Origin: Thereva unica
Taxonomy: Eukaryota > Arthropoda > Insecta > Diptera > Therevidae
Direction: 5' to 3'
Assembly: GCA_949987705.1 (NCBI GenBank)
Contig: OX465284.1
Span: 71,347,470 to 71,411,469, forward strand
DNA length: 64,000 bases
The notes under the pieces are model-generated. The model had not been told where the DNA came from and made no database searches. It saw only the letters and a program-made list of their open reading frames with translations. A program made the position numbers and the translations under genes. Positions within the stretch are counted from its first letter, which is position 1, and every line of letters begins with the position of its first letter. Shown here piece by piece: positions 34,481 to 45,339 of the stretch.

Positions 34481-35409
34481 GACTAAGACAAGGAGATGCC
34501 TATCGTGCTTACTATTTAACGTAGCTATGGAAAAAGTGATAAGAGACGCAGGAATTAACACCGCGGGCAGTATTTTCAACAAGTCGGTACAAATATTGGC
34601 GTACGCTGACGACATCGTAATACTAGCCAGATCCCCCGTAGCAATGAAAGAAGCCTTCATATCGCTAGAAAGAGCAGCAAAGAAATTCGGACTGAGCAAT
34701 TAATGAAGAGAAAACGAAATATATGTGCATCTCCAAAAGACGTAATGATCGCCAGAATATGACAATTGATACATACAACATCGAAGCAGTAAAAGAATTT
34801 ATATATCTAGGGACGCTAATTTCAAAAGACAACGACACAACATTAGAAGTTAAAAGGAGATTAGCGCTGGGAAGCAGATGCTACTTTGGGCTACGTAAAC
34901 ATTTCTTATCAAGGAACATATCAAGAAGCACTAAAGTAAAACTGTACAGAACTCTTATAAGGCCAATACTACTGTATGGATCCGAAACCTGGACATTAAG
35001 AAGTAACGAAGAACACCTCCTAGGGTGCTTCGAAAGAAAAATCCTGCGCACTATATATGGAGGAATCAACGAAAACGGTGTTTTGGAGGAGAAGATACAA
35101 TCACGAATTGTATCAGTTGTATAAAGATCCAACATCATAAAAACTATAAAAATTAACAGAATCCGATGGGCAGGACATGTTGAACGTAGCAGTGACGACA
35201 GCATAACAAAAATTATTATGAACAAGAGACCAGACGGACACAGAGGTACGGACGTCAAAAAAGAGGTATTTAGACAGCGTAGAAGAAGATCTACGAACCC
35301 TAGGTATAAGAAATTGGAGACTTCAAGCCAGGGACCGACAGTTCTGGAGGAGGATGTTACAGGAAGCCAAGGCCAATAACAGGCTGTGGAGCTATTTATG
35401 AGGATGATG
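34481..35409 (+). mobile_element. 5'-truncated RTE-type retrotransposon in the gypsy remnant
   Basis: A 12-bp duplication AATTCAATTTCC lies at 34469-34480 and 35410-35421. The insert begins inside the RT (LRQGDALSCLLFNVAMEKVI, then AYADDIVILA with the YADD box). It continues through EFIYLGTLISKDND and RPILLYGSETWTLRS, with frame breaks near 34705 and after 35100, and ends with the NNRLWSY terminus and a GAGGATGATG tail. It is the same family as the fragment at 1-240. The endonuclease and N-terminal RT were lost at insertion, which is usual 5' truncation. Confidence 0.93.
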
Positions 35410-35774
35410 AATTCAATTTCCATCCCAACGGATGAGAACCCGATAGAGCACTCAGAATTTCTAACACGTCTTCGCACACATATGAAAGGTCTGTCGGCGA
35501 CACAGCCCCGACAGCCAGTTCAGAATGTATGTGTACCTACGTGCCGAACGCCTTAGAGAACGCGGAGTACGTTTTGTACGTACCGATCGTGTTCGGTGGC
35601 CATTTGAAACACCATACGAAGGGCCATTCAAGGTAATCAAAAGATTACGTAAACATTTTGTCGTCAACCTAAATGGCACAAATAAGTCGAATAGCTCTTG
35701 ACAGAATAAAACCTGCTTTTGAGTGTGACCGAGACGTTGAAACAGCATCAATTCGCTCAGTACACTTCATGTAA
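35410..35774 (+). pseudogene. Gypsy integrase C-terminal domain
   Basis: Reads SISIPTDENPIEHSEFLTRL and MKGLSATQPRQPVQN, then after a frameshift near 35540 LRERGVRFVRTDRVRWPFET and PYEGPFKVIKRLRKHFVVNL, the GPY/F-type chromatin-proximal module. It ends SIRSVHFM before the stop at 35772-35774. One more shift lies near 35680. Confidence 0.88.
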
Positions 35775-35781
35775 CGCTACG

Positions 35782-36138
35782 CTGGGAGGGGAGTATGTAG
35801 GGACATCGTCCTACTACTTCCGGTATTACTTAGCTAGGTGATATGTTTCAAAAAACAATCGACTGAGGCTAAGTAATGGAAAAAAATAAAAATCTAACCA
35901 GTTGGTCAATTGGATATCAAAATAAATATATCGCGTTGTACAAATCAGTTTTTAATTAATTAAAGTGATTTCAAATCAATAACCAAAAGTCTATATATGT
36001 AATTCAATTAACCAAATGTATGTGAAGGTTATAATGTTAAAATAAATTGTAAATAGTAAACAATAAAAATGAACTTATAAATTTACAACGTGTTCCAGTA
36101 CTAATTAATAACTCCAATAACTAAACCTAAATCCACCC
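35782..36138 (+). repeat. Gypsy polypurine tract and probable 3' LTR
   Basis: CTGGGAGGGGAG at 35782-35793 is a polypurine tract just after the pol stop. The LTR probably starts TGTAGGGACATCG at 35796. AATAAA signals occur near 36044 and 36063. The right end is approximate, perhaps the CA at 36136, because no 5' LTR is present for comparison. Confidence 0.65.
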
Positions 36139-36139
36139 A

Positions 36140-36477
36140 CTAAAAGTAGCAATTCGTCTGAAACGCCACTTTCTTCAACTCGAAAAACTTGTCACAAATC
36201 ACGACTCGACATTCAGCACAGGGCTTATGTCACGATAGTGCTCGTAGATCTCGTTGTTGGCGAGTCTCCGGAATAATGCTTTCTCACAGCAAGTCTCCGA
36301 AGGAATTTACTCTCAAACAAGGTAAAGCGGTTTGAATGCTTGGGTTTGAATAGCCGGCAACGTGGTATGCATGCCTGATGGCTTTTTCGCTCTCTGTACT
36401 GGTACTTGTCACACGAGAAGCTTCTGCCATGTTGCTTTTGAGCCTGTTGCCTTTGAGCAGTCGTGGTTACGGCAACT
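36140..36477 (-). repeat. Unclassified repeat, first copy flanking the assembly gap
   Basis: Bases 36226-36477 match 36711-36965 almost base for base (TGTCACGATAGTGCTCGTAG, ..., CAGTCGTGGTTACGGCAACT). Bases 36167-36225, present here, are absent from the second copy. The part 36140-36225 is homologous in inverse orientation to 28310-28400. Minus-strand frames are open but show no known domain. Confidence 0.8.
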
Positions 36478-36677
36478 NNNNNNNNNNNNNNNNNNNNNNN
36501 NNNNNNNNNNNNNNNNNNNNNNNNNNNNNNNNNNNNNNNNNNNNNNNNNNNNNNNNNNNNNNNNNNNNNNNNNNNNNNNNNNNNNNNNNNNNNNNNNNNN
36601 NNNNNNNNNNNNNNNNNNNNNNNNNNNNNNNNNNNNNNNNNNNNNNNNNNNNNNNNNNNNNNNNNNNNNNNNNNNNN
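36478..36677. other. Assembly gap (200 N)
   Basis: Unresolved bases between two copies of the same repeat. The round size suggests a placeholder, so the real length is unknown. Open frames spanning it are artefacts. Confidence 0.99.
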
Positions 36678-36965
36678 TCCTATGCTGAAAGTCGCAATTC
36701 GTCTGAAACGCCATGTCACGATAGTGCTCGTAGATCTCGTTGTTGTCGAGTCTCCGGAATAATCCTTTCCCACAGCAAGTCTCCGAAGGAATTTACTCTC
36801 AAACAAGGTAAAGAGGTTTGAATGCTTGGGTTTGAATAGCCTGCAACGTGGTTTGCATGCCTGATGGCTTTTCGCTCTCTGTACTGTTGTTAGTTGTCAC
36901 ACGAGAAGTTTCTGCCATGTTGCTTTTGAGCCTGTTGCCTTTGAGCAGTCGTGGTTACGGCAACT
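36678..36965 (-). repeat. Unclassified repeat, second copy flanking the gap
   Basis: Begins TCCTATGCTGAAAGTCGC and then follows the first copy with a few substitutions, lacking a segment of about 58 bp. A similar CCTATGCTGAAAG also stands directly before the gypsy coding remnant at 28435. Confidence 0.8.
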
Positions 36966-37121
36966 CTTGGAGTCACACGAGCTCCTAAAGGTGAAACCAC
37001 AATCAAATAAACCAATAATTTGTTTTAAAGTTAAACTAAATGTCCAAGCTGTCACATAAAATCTAAAAAGCTCTGAAAAGCTCACCAAGTTCAAGCAATG
37101 AAGCGTATTTTTTGGTTTCAC

Positions 37122-37306
37122 CATGGTACAATAATACAAGGTAGGCTCGTAAGGAAAAGCTCTGTTTCCATCTTGAAAAGCTTCTACCATTTTTATATGA
37201 GAAAAGATCTGAGTGACGTCACGAGAGAGCTTTTTTTCTTTGTGAACTAAGATCTGAGTGACGTCACGGGGCTCTTATAAGCTTACCTTGTAATTATTGT
37301 ACCATG
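37122..37306. mobile_element. 185-bp P-element-like MITE
   Basis: Terminal inverted repeats begin CATGGTACAATAATTACAAG (right end, reversed); the left end is CATGGTACAATAATACAAGG with one base missing. An 8-bp duplication GGTTTCAC flanks it (37114-37121 and 37307-37314). The P superfamily makes 8-bp duplications, and the known P element terminus starts CATGATGAAATAACATAAGG, which aligns well. There is no coding capacity. Inside are two copies of GAGTGACGTCACG. A hAT MITE would also give 8 bp, but its ends would normally start CAG. Confidence 0.75.
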
Positions 37307-37316
37307 GGTTTCACCT

Positions 37317-40300
37317 TAAGGCTGTTCCAGAGCCCTGTTATCCTGCTTGTGAGCTCAATTCAGAGATATATAAGGAAAAGCTTCGAATTAGCTTTGAGTT
37401 CGAGTGATAAGTATATATAAACAAGAGCTTTCTTGGTACTCAGGGAAAACCATTGAATAGAGAAGATAAGGAATCGAACATAGCGTACATGTATACGGAT
37501 TCGAGGGAAGCACTTGAGCTCACGAAATTTTCTTTCTAATTCTCCCTCTCCACAACACAACCACGACAACCTTGACCACAACAACAAAATACACTGTCCA
37601 ACTTGAACAGAGGCGTAGCGAAATTTGTTTAGGTTTGCGAAGGGTTTGCTCCAAACATTTAGCCAAGTGTAGTGTTCTCATCGGGATGATTGTTGAGAAA
37701 CGCAATCCCTCCCGGGTTTTGACTAAATATGACACCGCCATTGTCCGGGTTAGACACAAATACTAAAGAATGCTGTGCATAAGGGTTACCAAAATGCTTC
37801 CCTGGTTTTAATTAATTGCGCTTCCTTCTCTTCTCTATTCAAAGTGGAAAACAGACAGTTGAGCTGTGTGGCGTTTTTCCAAATTCGAAATGGCCGCCAA
37901 CACAAGATGGCGGATTACTTTTTCTTTAGATGGGTATCAAATGAAAGGGTATAACAAGTAAGGCTGGATGGCGGTGGTTTGCAATATTCATTACTTTTTT
38001 GACGCTTTTTTTGGGGAAAACAATTTGAACTGGAGGAGGGCATCATTCTCTGCACAGGCCGTATAATCCCCTGCATAGCAAAATCTATGCGGATGATTCT
38101 GAATATATTTAGCTAGGTGTCTATTGTGCCCGTATTTGGTATACAATTTTTCATCATCGAATCTTAGAAAAGTTGTAACATACTCTAAATTTTTTTAACT
38201 ATCCAAAATCAAAGTTTGCAGATATGTAATTTTTTATTATAACTTTTTCCTACCGCGCACTGCGCACACATAATCTTAGTTTATTGAAAGGCGCTGGGTT
38301 TTTGCCTGTTTTAAATAAAAATGTTTATAATAAGCAAAACTTAAGAATTTTAATTGGTTACACTGCTAGTGACGGACCCTGCATTAGCCTATCTTATCTT
38401 TTAGAACGGCTACAAGTCTGTAATTACTTTAGTCGTAATTCTGTGTACTACTACTCTGGTGATGCTTGAGTAGATATTGTTGAGCATTAGGTTTGAACTG
38501 TGAGATGACATTAGTAGTTTGAACCAGTTCTTGAAAGAATTTGCTATGAATTTTTGTAGAGATGGTGTAGTTTTCCTACCTAACTGCTTTTAACAAAACT
38601 ATCGCAAATGTAAAATCACCACTGAATGTATTCTTGGATATTTCAATTATGAATATTAAACGGTCTATGAAACGAATATTATACAAAACTAGCACCACAT
38701 CCAAAGAGTTCCCAGAACTAAAACCATCGATACAAAAACTCCAATTTTTATTTTTGCATTTGAGGTCCAAATACTTTTTTACAACAAAAACCAACAACCA
38801 TGAAATAAAGCAAATTCCCTTATTTAAATTATTTAATTTTTCGTAAATAATCCCCAAGTTTTTTTGATTTATATTTTCATTATAATCCTTTGCACAATTT
38901 TTCCACTGATGAATGTAGTCTACCCATAATAAATTGCTTGAATAGTATCTCTCCTCAAGCACCAAACTTTCTCATTCAGGTTTTATTGAGGTTTGGGAAT
39001 TTTTAACTTTAGTCCTTTTATATTTGAAATTTTTTTAATTCTGTGGTTTCAGCTTGAATTCGTAGTTTTTTTATGGCTGCAATATCCACTTGACTTTTGA
39101 AGCTTCCAAGCAATATCATTTCATTTTCGAAAGAATTTTTCCTTTTACAGATTCTTTGTTCATTGTTTGGGTCATTGTAAAAGGACCCCTGTTAAACTGG
39201 CAAAAAAAACCCACAATCTCCGAAGTCACATACATGACCAGTTCACGTTCACTACTTGCAATGCAATCAACTATAGTAGTCCTTTGTTGAGCATAAAATT
39301 TGTCCACAAGGAGTAACTCCACTCGAACAAACCCACCGAACAATGTTTTTCAGTCTGCCCTTAACTGCCTGCGCCAGCCATCGAATTCGCACCAAATCCC
39401 ATCATACAAATTTCCATATCACATTATTCCAGCACCTGTTTATACCCATCATCCTTCCAAACCAGCAAAAAAATCTTCAATTAACAGAGTCCTCGTTAAA
39501 CCTTCCACCGGACAGCCTAATCCCGTAGACACAATAACCACCTCCTCCTGGCCAAAAAGGCAATCACGAAAAAACATGGAAATTATCTACGCGCGATAAA
39601 GCCTTGAAAGCCCTTTTTGCCCATTCTGCCCCGCCGACCAAACCTGGCTGGCAATACTTGAGTTTCGGAGGTAAAAAAAATAACAGTCGTTCATTCGCTT
39701 TGGTTCCGTCGGGCTGCGATTTTATGCTTTCATCGCAGGAGCAGAGCGCTGGCCGTTCTCATAGAAAAGGATGTGCCATAAAAAAACGTGCAGCTTAAAA
39801 GCTTTTGGACATACAAACACTGCAGCATGAAAACAAGACCATTAAACGCAATCGCCGGAAAAGCGGCCACAAAAATGCAAGACTAATCCTGCAGGATGTT
39901 GCACAGGACGACGGACAGAATAAAACGAAAACAATTATTAACCAACTCCCAGAAATGGAAAAACAACTTTTCGGGAGATAATAAAATAATACAGGATGTT
40001 CCCGGGAAGCGCGGATATAAAGCTGAAAGAGCGCAAGGATCTCGTGGGCATAAACAGTGTCCTTTATCCAGCAAAGAAGAAACTTTAAATAAATTTATAT
40101 TGAAGTCCTTTGAGTCAGCTCCCAGCTAGCACAGACAAGTCCTTAGTCGAACCGGATTTGTCTAATTTGTCTGATAGCCTGTTCATGCTGCATCTGGTTG
40201 CCGAGGGTGTTCCATAAGTGCACTCAGGATTTCCTTATGTCCTTTTTTGAATACAGAAAAATATTGACTTAAGTGTTGTCCATTAACAGTCAAGCCCTTA

Positions 40301-41905
40301 CGTTGTTATTCTTCCGTATGGGCTCACATTTCCTTGGTTTAACAAATGTTTCGCTTGGGTGGCAGGACACAAAAATTAAACATGTCAGACGCATCCTAAT
40401 TTCTGGAATATCCGAGAGAGAGCAGCAGACACAAAAAATAGATTGTTGTCCTACGATGATTGTGCAAACAAAGGATCATAGCGTCAAATCTTTCTGTTGT
40501 CCCAAGGGATGTTCAACGATGTCGTGTTGTTTTAGGATCACTTAAGCCTGTTTACAAAACTGCATGAGATCGATCTGTGCAAATAGTATAGGAGACAAAC
40601 TAGAACCCACACAAAGGCCCAGTGGGTCTCAATCCCGAATACGCACCGAGCGCAATTCACGCTCGCTCGCATGCGGTCCTGCTCAAGTTGACGCGACTGG
40701 ACAAATAGCTTCGGACAAATATACTGGAGGAACCTTTTTGGTACACCGCCGACGATATGTGCTTCTTTTGTTCCCGGATGGCAGTGCTGGTGGTGGTGGC
40801 ATTTGACATTTATTGATCCTTTCAGGGGTTGATTTTGTGTTTTTCTGGTTTTCTTCAGAAAAATAAGTGAATTATGGTGGTGCGGCGATGTTTGCAAGTA
40901 AATCACATAAAAGTCAGTGCCAGTTGACAGTTAAGAGTTGAAAGATGAGGGTACAAGGAAGTAAATATATTTTGGTTAATGATGCCATTGTTGAGTGAAT
41001 GATTCTAACAAATCGGTATTTTATTAAGGGTTTTTTCCCTGGGTTAATGCTGGTGATCTTTTAAAATGCGGTGAAAATTAAATTGTTCTGTGAAGTCGTA
41101 CATTGTGCTCGTATAAATCGCATAAATCCATTAAACTAAGCAGATTTGTGTTCCTTTGTTAGAGAGGGTTGTATATATGGGCGCAAAAATTAACAAGTTT
41201 AACTTGGTACTTTTACACTAAATTTAATTTGGTACATTTCTGGTATCAATCAATTGGCATCAATAGGCCAACCCTGTGAAAAAAACAACAACTGTAGTCA
41301 AGTTGTGGAAACTGTACACAAGCAGAATTCTCTAGTAGCGCCCTGAAGCACTTTAGGATGTGAAGAAGTGATCCAAAATGATCTGGCTATAAAGTGTAGA
41401 TAGCATATATTTTCATAGCTATTACAAATTCACAATCACAAATTTTCAGGACTATCTGTTTGGTGTTAGAAATATGTTTGAGGTTCTAAATCTGTATGGG
41501 GCTAGTGCCATTATTTTATGCTTTTTAGTTCGTTATAAAAACGTGTTATATTAAAAATTTTTTTTATCTAATAATTATTATCCGCTTTTTAGTCTTGTGT
41601 GCGACATTTTGCAATCACTTTTTAACATGGTCATGATATTATGACGGATACATGTGGAAAATTGTTACCTAAATCTACTAATAATATACCAATCTTTTTA
41701 ATTTTGAAATTCCTGAAAATTAAAATGAAGGAGTAAGCTAAATTAATTTTATATGATTTTTATTTCAATAATAGCTGCATCTCTTTTTTGATCATTTTTA
41801 CTATTTTCACTCGTGAGTGCTCGCAACTACTCTTTTACTGAAAAGCGCTTAGCTGACTTTTGATTGTATTTAACTGCTTTCTTCATATAAAAACATCTAT
41901 AAATT
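37317..41905. other. Non-coding region with repeat scraps
   Basis: No gene recognised. CAGAGGCGTAGCGAAATTTG at 37609 could be a hAT-type terminus. At 37930-37960 GATGGGTATCAAATGAAAGGG is an inverted unit of the satellite at 45340-46200. Open frames at 38576-38965 (minus, hydrophobic) and 39300-39599 (plus, Pro/Ser-rich) have no domain I recognise and are probably chance. Confidence 0.45.
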
Positions 41906-41940
41906 AAATTTGAGTCTTCTTCTTCTTCTTCTTTGATCCG

Positions 41941-44900
41941 TTAGCTGGCGGTCCGAGCGGGACGTCCCCGCAACGGATACGCTGCTGTCGGTGCCGCTGG
42001 GTCCCGAACTCTATTCACGATTCGCTTCCATTCTTCTCGGTTTTTGGCGGTGTCTCGAGCCTCGGTAACTGATAATCGTTGATTCTTTAAGTCACCCTCG
42101 ATATTCTTCAACCAGGTTTTCTTCGGTGCCGATCGCTGTATTCTCCAGTCTGCAGGACGGTCTCGCCAGAGAAGTTTACGTGGCAAGCGGTTATCATCCA
42201 TTCGGCAAACATGTCCAAACCACCGTAGTCGACGTTTTTGCATTTCTTCTTCGATCAGTGTTTGCTGATCGCATCTTTGTCTGACAACCTCATTTCGAAG
42301 GCGATCACGGAGTGAGACACGGAGGATCTGCCTCATACATCGCATTTGGAAGACCTCGAGCTTCTTAACGTCCGGTTTGAGCAGTGTCCACGTTTCAGAT
42401 CCATAAAGAAGAATCGGAAGAATCAAAGTTCGGTAAAGACGTAGTTTTGTTTTGATGGAGATATTTGCTCGTTTCCATATGCACCACTTGAGCGAGGCGA
42501 ATGTTGCTGTTGCCTGGCCGATACGGCTGTGAACGTCGGCCGTCGATGCTACTTTCGTTTCCTCAACCAATGATCCCAAATATTTGAACCTTGGAACTTG
42601 TTCGATTTGGGTTCCATCGAGGTGAACACTGGCTCTTGATCCATCCGTTGTGAGCACTTTGGTCTTTTCCGCATTGATTTTTAACCCGTATGATTGGGCG
42701 ATGCGGGAAATATCGTATAAGATGTCCGTTGCTTCGGCATCCGTGTCGGCGAAAACAGCGCTATCGTCGGCGAACATTAAGTCTGTTACGAAGTTGTTGT
42801 CGTCGTATTGAACTCCGAGTCGTCCATCGAATGCTTCACGCATAATCGCGTCGATCACAACGTTGAAGAGAAGTGGCGAAGCGACGTCTCCCTGTCGGAC
42901 ACCCGTCTGAATCGGGAACTCCTCGGATAAGTCGTTTCGAATACGAACGCTGCTGGTTGAGCCATCGTACGACGCTTGGAGAAGTTGGATGATTCTCAAT
43001 GGCACGTGTTCGGTTACCAAGACTCTCCACAAGCTGTTCCAATCGATGCAATCGAAAGCGGATTTGAAATCGATGAAAACGACGACAATTCGTTTGCCGC
43101 AACGGATTCTTTCTTCCATTAACTGACGGAGGGCGAATATTTGATCAATGCATCCTCGATGTGGTCTAAATCCCGCTTGTTCCTCCCGGCTCGTTTGCTC
43201 TCGATGTTTCTGTAGCCTCGATTGTATTATTTTCGTAAATACTTTACCGACGATCGAAAGAAGGCTAATACCGCGATAATTCTTGCATTCCCGACTGTCG
43301 CCTTTCTTCAAAATTGGGACAACGATCGCTTTCTTCCATACCGAAGGGACACGATCCGAATGCCATATGTGTGTTATGAGGACATGAAGTCGTTGTGATA
43401 AGACATCACCTCCAGCTTTGATCATCTCGGCGGTTACTTGGTCTATTCCCGGCGCTTTTCCATTTTTCAGCGATTTTATTGCTGTCTTCACCTCGATAAT
43501 TGTTGGTTCGGTATCGAGAGACTGATTCATCGGCTGTTCGATAATCGGTGGTTCGGGTGCTGGACCTTGCGGCGGATCGTGGTTATACAGCTGGTGGAAG
43601 AATGCTCTCCACCGCTCCAGGCGTTCATGGGCCGAAGTCACAAAAGTTCCATCCGATTTTTTGATGTTGTCGTTTGTTGATGTTGTTTTGCCGCCTAACC
43701 GGCGGATTGTCTGGTACAGCGTCCGGTACTCGTGCCTCGACGCCGCTTTTTCCATGTCGGCCGCAACGTTATTCCAGTACGCTTCTCGTTCCAATTTCAT
43801 TTTCTGCCGAACTTCTTTGTTCAATCTTCTGTATTCCTCAAAGTCGACGTGTTTCATGCGCTTCCGCTGATCGACGAGGTCCAGACAGCTGTCCGAGATC
43901 CATGGCTGCGTCCGTTTACGGATAGTTGGACACAACTCCATTGCACACTCCACAATAGACTCCGACAATTGCCTTTCTTCTACATCGATATCGTCCGGTA
44001 TTGCGAGCGCCGCGAATTTGTTGGATAATGCCATTTGAAACTCTCGCCCGATGGCCGGGTCCCGTAGGCACGCCCAATTTTTCTTGGCTGGTGGTGGCTC
44101 CGTTTTCTTCGCTCTTTGCAATCGCATCTGCAATTTCGCTCGAACAAGATAATGGTCCGATCCGCAATCGGGTCCACGCATTGCACGTACGTCTTTAAGC
44201 GTCGATCGGAATCTTGTGTTGATCAAAACGTAGTCTAACATCGCCGAGTCTTTGCCGGATGGATTTCGCCAGGTGAGTTGGTGTTTGAGTGGATGGCGGA
44301 AAATGCTGTTGCCAACGATCAAGTTGTTTGACGATGCGAATGAAAGCAGGCGTAAGCCGTTGTCATTAATTACTCCGTGTCCGAATTTGCCCATGGTTTC
44401 TTCCCAGCCGGTTCGATCTACTCCTGAATGTGCATTGAAATCCCCCGCGAGAATTATTAATTCGGTTTGAGGTATCATATCCAGCGTCTGTTGAAGCTGA
44501 TCGTAAAATTCGTCCTTGTTCGTGTCCGTGCTGGTCTCGGTTGGCGCATAAACGGATATGATATGGGTCTTGATCGTTCCACTGATGGTTATAACCGCCA
44601 AACGCTCGGATATCGGTTGGAATGCGATAACGCTGCTGGCAGCCCGTCGGTCGACCATAAAGCCGACGCCGGCCTCTCTTTTCTCACCACCGGAATAGTA
44701 AAGCATCATCGTTTCGTCGATTGTTGGCGGGACGATTGTCAATATCCCGGATCCGGTAAGCCGTAGTTCCGATAGCGCAGCAATTGATATTTTGCATTTC
44801 AACAATTCCATTGCTATGATTTCCTTTTGACCAACGTGATGTCCTGTTCGTACATTCCACGCAGCGAATTTTAATTCCCTTTTCGGTGTGACTAATTTGG

Positions 44901-45093
44901 GTGTTCGGCCAGTAACCCACTTCTCACCAGCATCCCTGGTCCCCAGTGCTGGCGCATCGGCTGCCCCGGATGCAGTAGCATTATTTCGGCCAGTAACCCA
45001 CTTCTCACCAGCATCCCTGGTCCCCAGCGCTGGCGCATCGGCTGCCCCGGATGCAGTAGCATTATTTCGTGAATAGTTAGTTCGTGTATCCAT
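41941..45093 (-). CDS. RTE endonuclease/reverse transcriptase (1050 aa, intact)
   Basis: After an N-terminal extension with a 27-residue duplication (10-36 and 37-63), the APE-type endonuclease runs from about 72 to 325: FAAWNVRTG, ALSEL with Glu 109, GDFN at 217-220 and SDH at 312-314. RT motifs are GKAPGIDQVTAEMIK at 544-558, NYRGISLLSIVGKVF at 605-619, EEQAGFRPHRGC, FIDFKSAFD with Asp 675, GVRQGDVASPLLF at 731-743 and FADD at 774-777. A thumb-like region with RLYRTLILPILLYGSETWTL and a basic C-terminus (RDPAAPTAAYPLRGRPA) follow. There are no stops or shifts. It would perform target-primed reverse transcription. ATG at 45091-45093 is the first in frame; initiation downstream of the duplicated segment is also possible. 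Confidence 0.95.
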   Translation of the reverse strand: MDTRTNYSRNNATASGAADAPALGTRDAGEKWVTGRNNATASGAADAPALGTRDAGEKWVTGRTPKLVTPKRELKFAAWNVRTGHHVGQKEIIAMELLKCKISIAALSELRLTGSGILTIVPPTIDETMMLYYSGGEKREAGVGFMVDRRAASSVIAFQPISERLAVITISGTIKTHIISVYAPTETSTDTNKDEFYDQLQQTLDMIPQTELIILAGDFNAHSGVDRTGWEETMGKFGHGVINDNGLRLLSFASSNNLIVGNSIFRHPLKHQLTWRNPSGKDSAMLDYVLINTRFRSTLKDVRAMRGPDCGSDHYLVRAKLQMRLQRAKKTEPPPAKKNWACLRDPAIGREFQMALSNKFAALAIPDDIDVEERQLSESIVECAMELCPTIRKRTQPWISDSCLDLVDQRKRMKHVDFEEYRRLNKEVRQKMKLEREAYWNNVAADMEKAASRHEYRTLYQTIRRLGGKTTSTNDNIKKSDGTFVTSAHERLERWRAFFHQLYNHDPPQGPAPEPPIIEQPMNQSLDTEPTIIEVKTAIKSLKNGKAPGIDQVTAEMIKAGGDVLSQRLHVLITHIWHSDRVPSVWKKAIVVPILKKGDSRECKNYRGISLLSIVGKVFTKIIQSRLQKHREQTSREEQAGFRPHRGCIDQIFALRQLMEERIRCGKRIVVVFIDFKSAFDCIDWNSLWRVLVTEHVPLRIIQLLQASYDGSTSSVRIRNDLSEEFPIQTGVRQGDVASPLLFNVVIDAIMREAFDGRLGVQYDDNNFVTDLMFADDSAVFADTDAEATDILYDISRIAQSYGLKINAEKTKVLTTDGSRASVHLDGTQIEQVPRFKYLGSLVEETKVASTADVHSRIGQATATFASLKWCIWKRANISIKTKLRLYRTLILPILLYGSETWTLLKPDVKKLEVFQMRCMRQILRVSLRDRLRNEVVRQRCDQQTLIEEEMQKRRLRWFGHVCRMDDNRLPRKLLWRDRPADWRIQRSAPKKTWLKNIEGDLKNQRLSVTEARDTAKNREEWKRIVNRVRDPAAPTAAYPLRGRPARTAS
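44904..45065. repeat. 81-bp tandem duplication inside the RTE ORF
   Basis: Units 44904-44984 and 44985-45065 differ by a single base that I can see (AGTGCTGG against AGCGCTGG). 81 bp is 27 codons, so the frame is kept. It lies N-terminal to the endonuclease, where it is unlikely to harm the catalytic domains. Confidence 0.95.
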
Positions 45094-45339
45094 GCGGTTT
45101 CTTGCCTAGTTTTTACGATCGACTCGGCAGGTCGACAACCCTCCTCCTTTCACACTCTGGGCTTGGGACCAGACGAAGGCGGAGTTAAAATTTGAGTCTT
45201 GATTATCTGAAACTTTTATCTTTCATTTTACTTTGAATAATTTATCATATTAATTTAAATTATGTAACTGATACAGTTAGGCAATCCACCAGTTTATGTC
45301 AGCCGCCAAGTTAAATTTACAAAGACCTCATATAGCTTA

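Larger units (their letters stand above)
41919..45187 (-). mobile_element. Full-length RTE retrotransposon with perfect 13-bp target duplication
   Basis: AAATTTGAGTCTT occurs at 41906-41918 and 45188-45200, directly outside the element. On the minus strand the element has a leader of about 94 bp, a 1050-codon ORF, and a tail of (AAG)n after the stop. At 3.27 kb with an identical duplication and an open ORF, this looks like a recent, complete insertion. Confidence 0.93.

Noticed and set aside
36225..36821. Open frames crossing the run of N
   Set aside because: They exist only because unknown bases are read as open; no domain on either side.
38576..38965. 129-codon hydrophobic minus-strand frame
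   Set aside because: No motif, AT-rich composition, no supporting signals; probably chance.
39300..39599. 99-codon Pro/Ser-rich frame
   Set aside because: A second overlapping frame is equally open and no homology is recognised.
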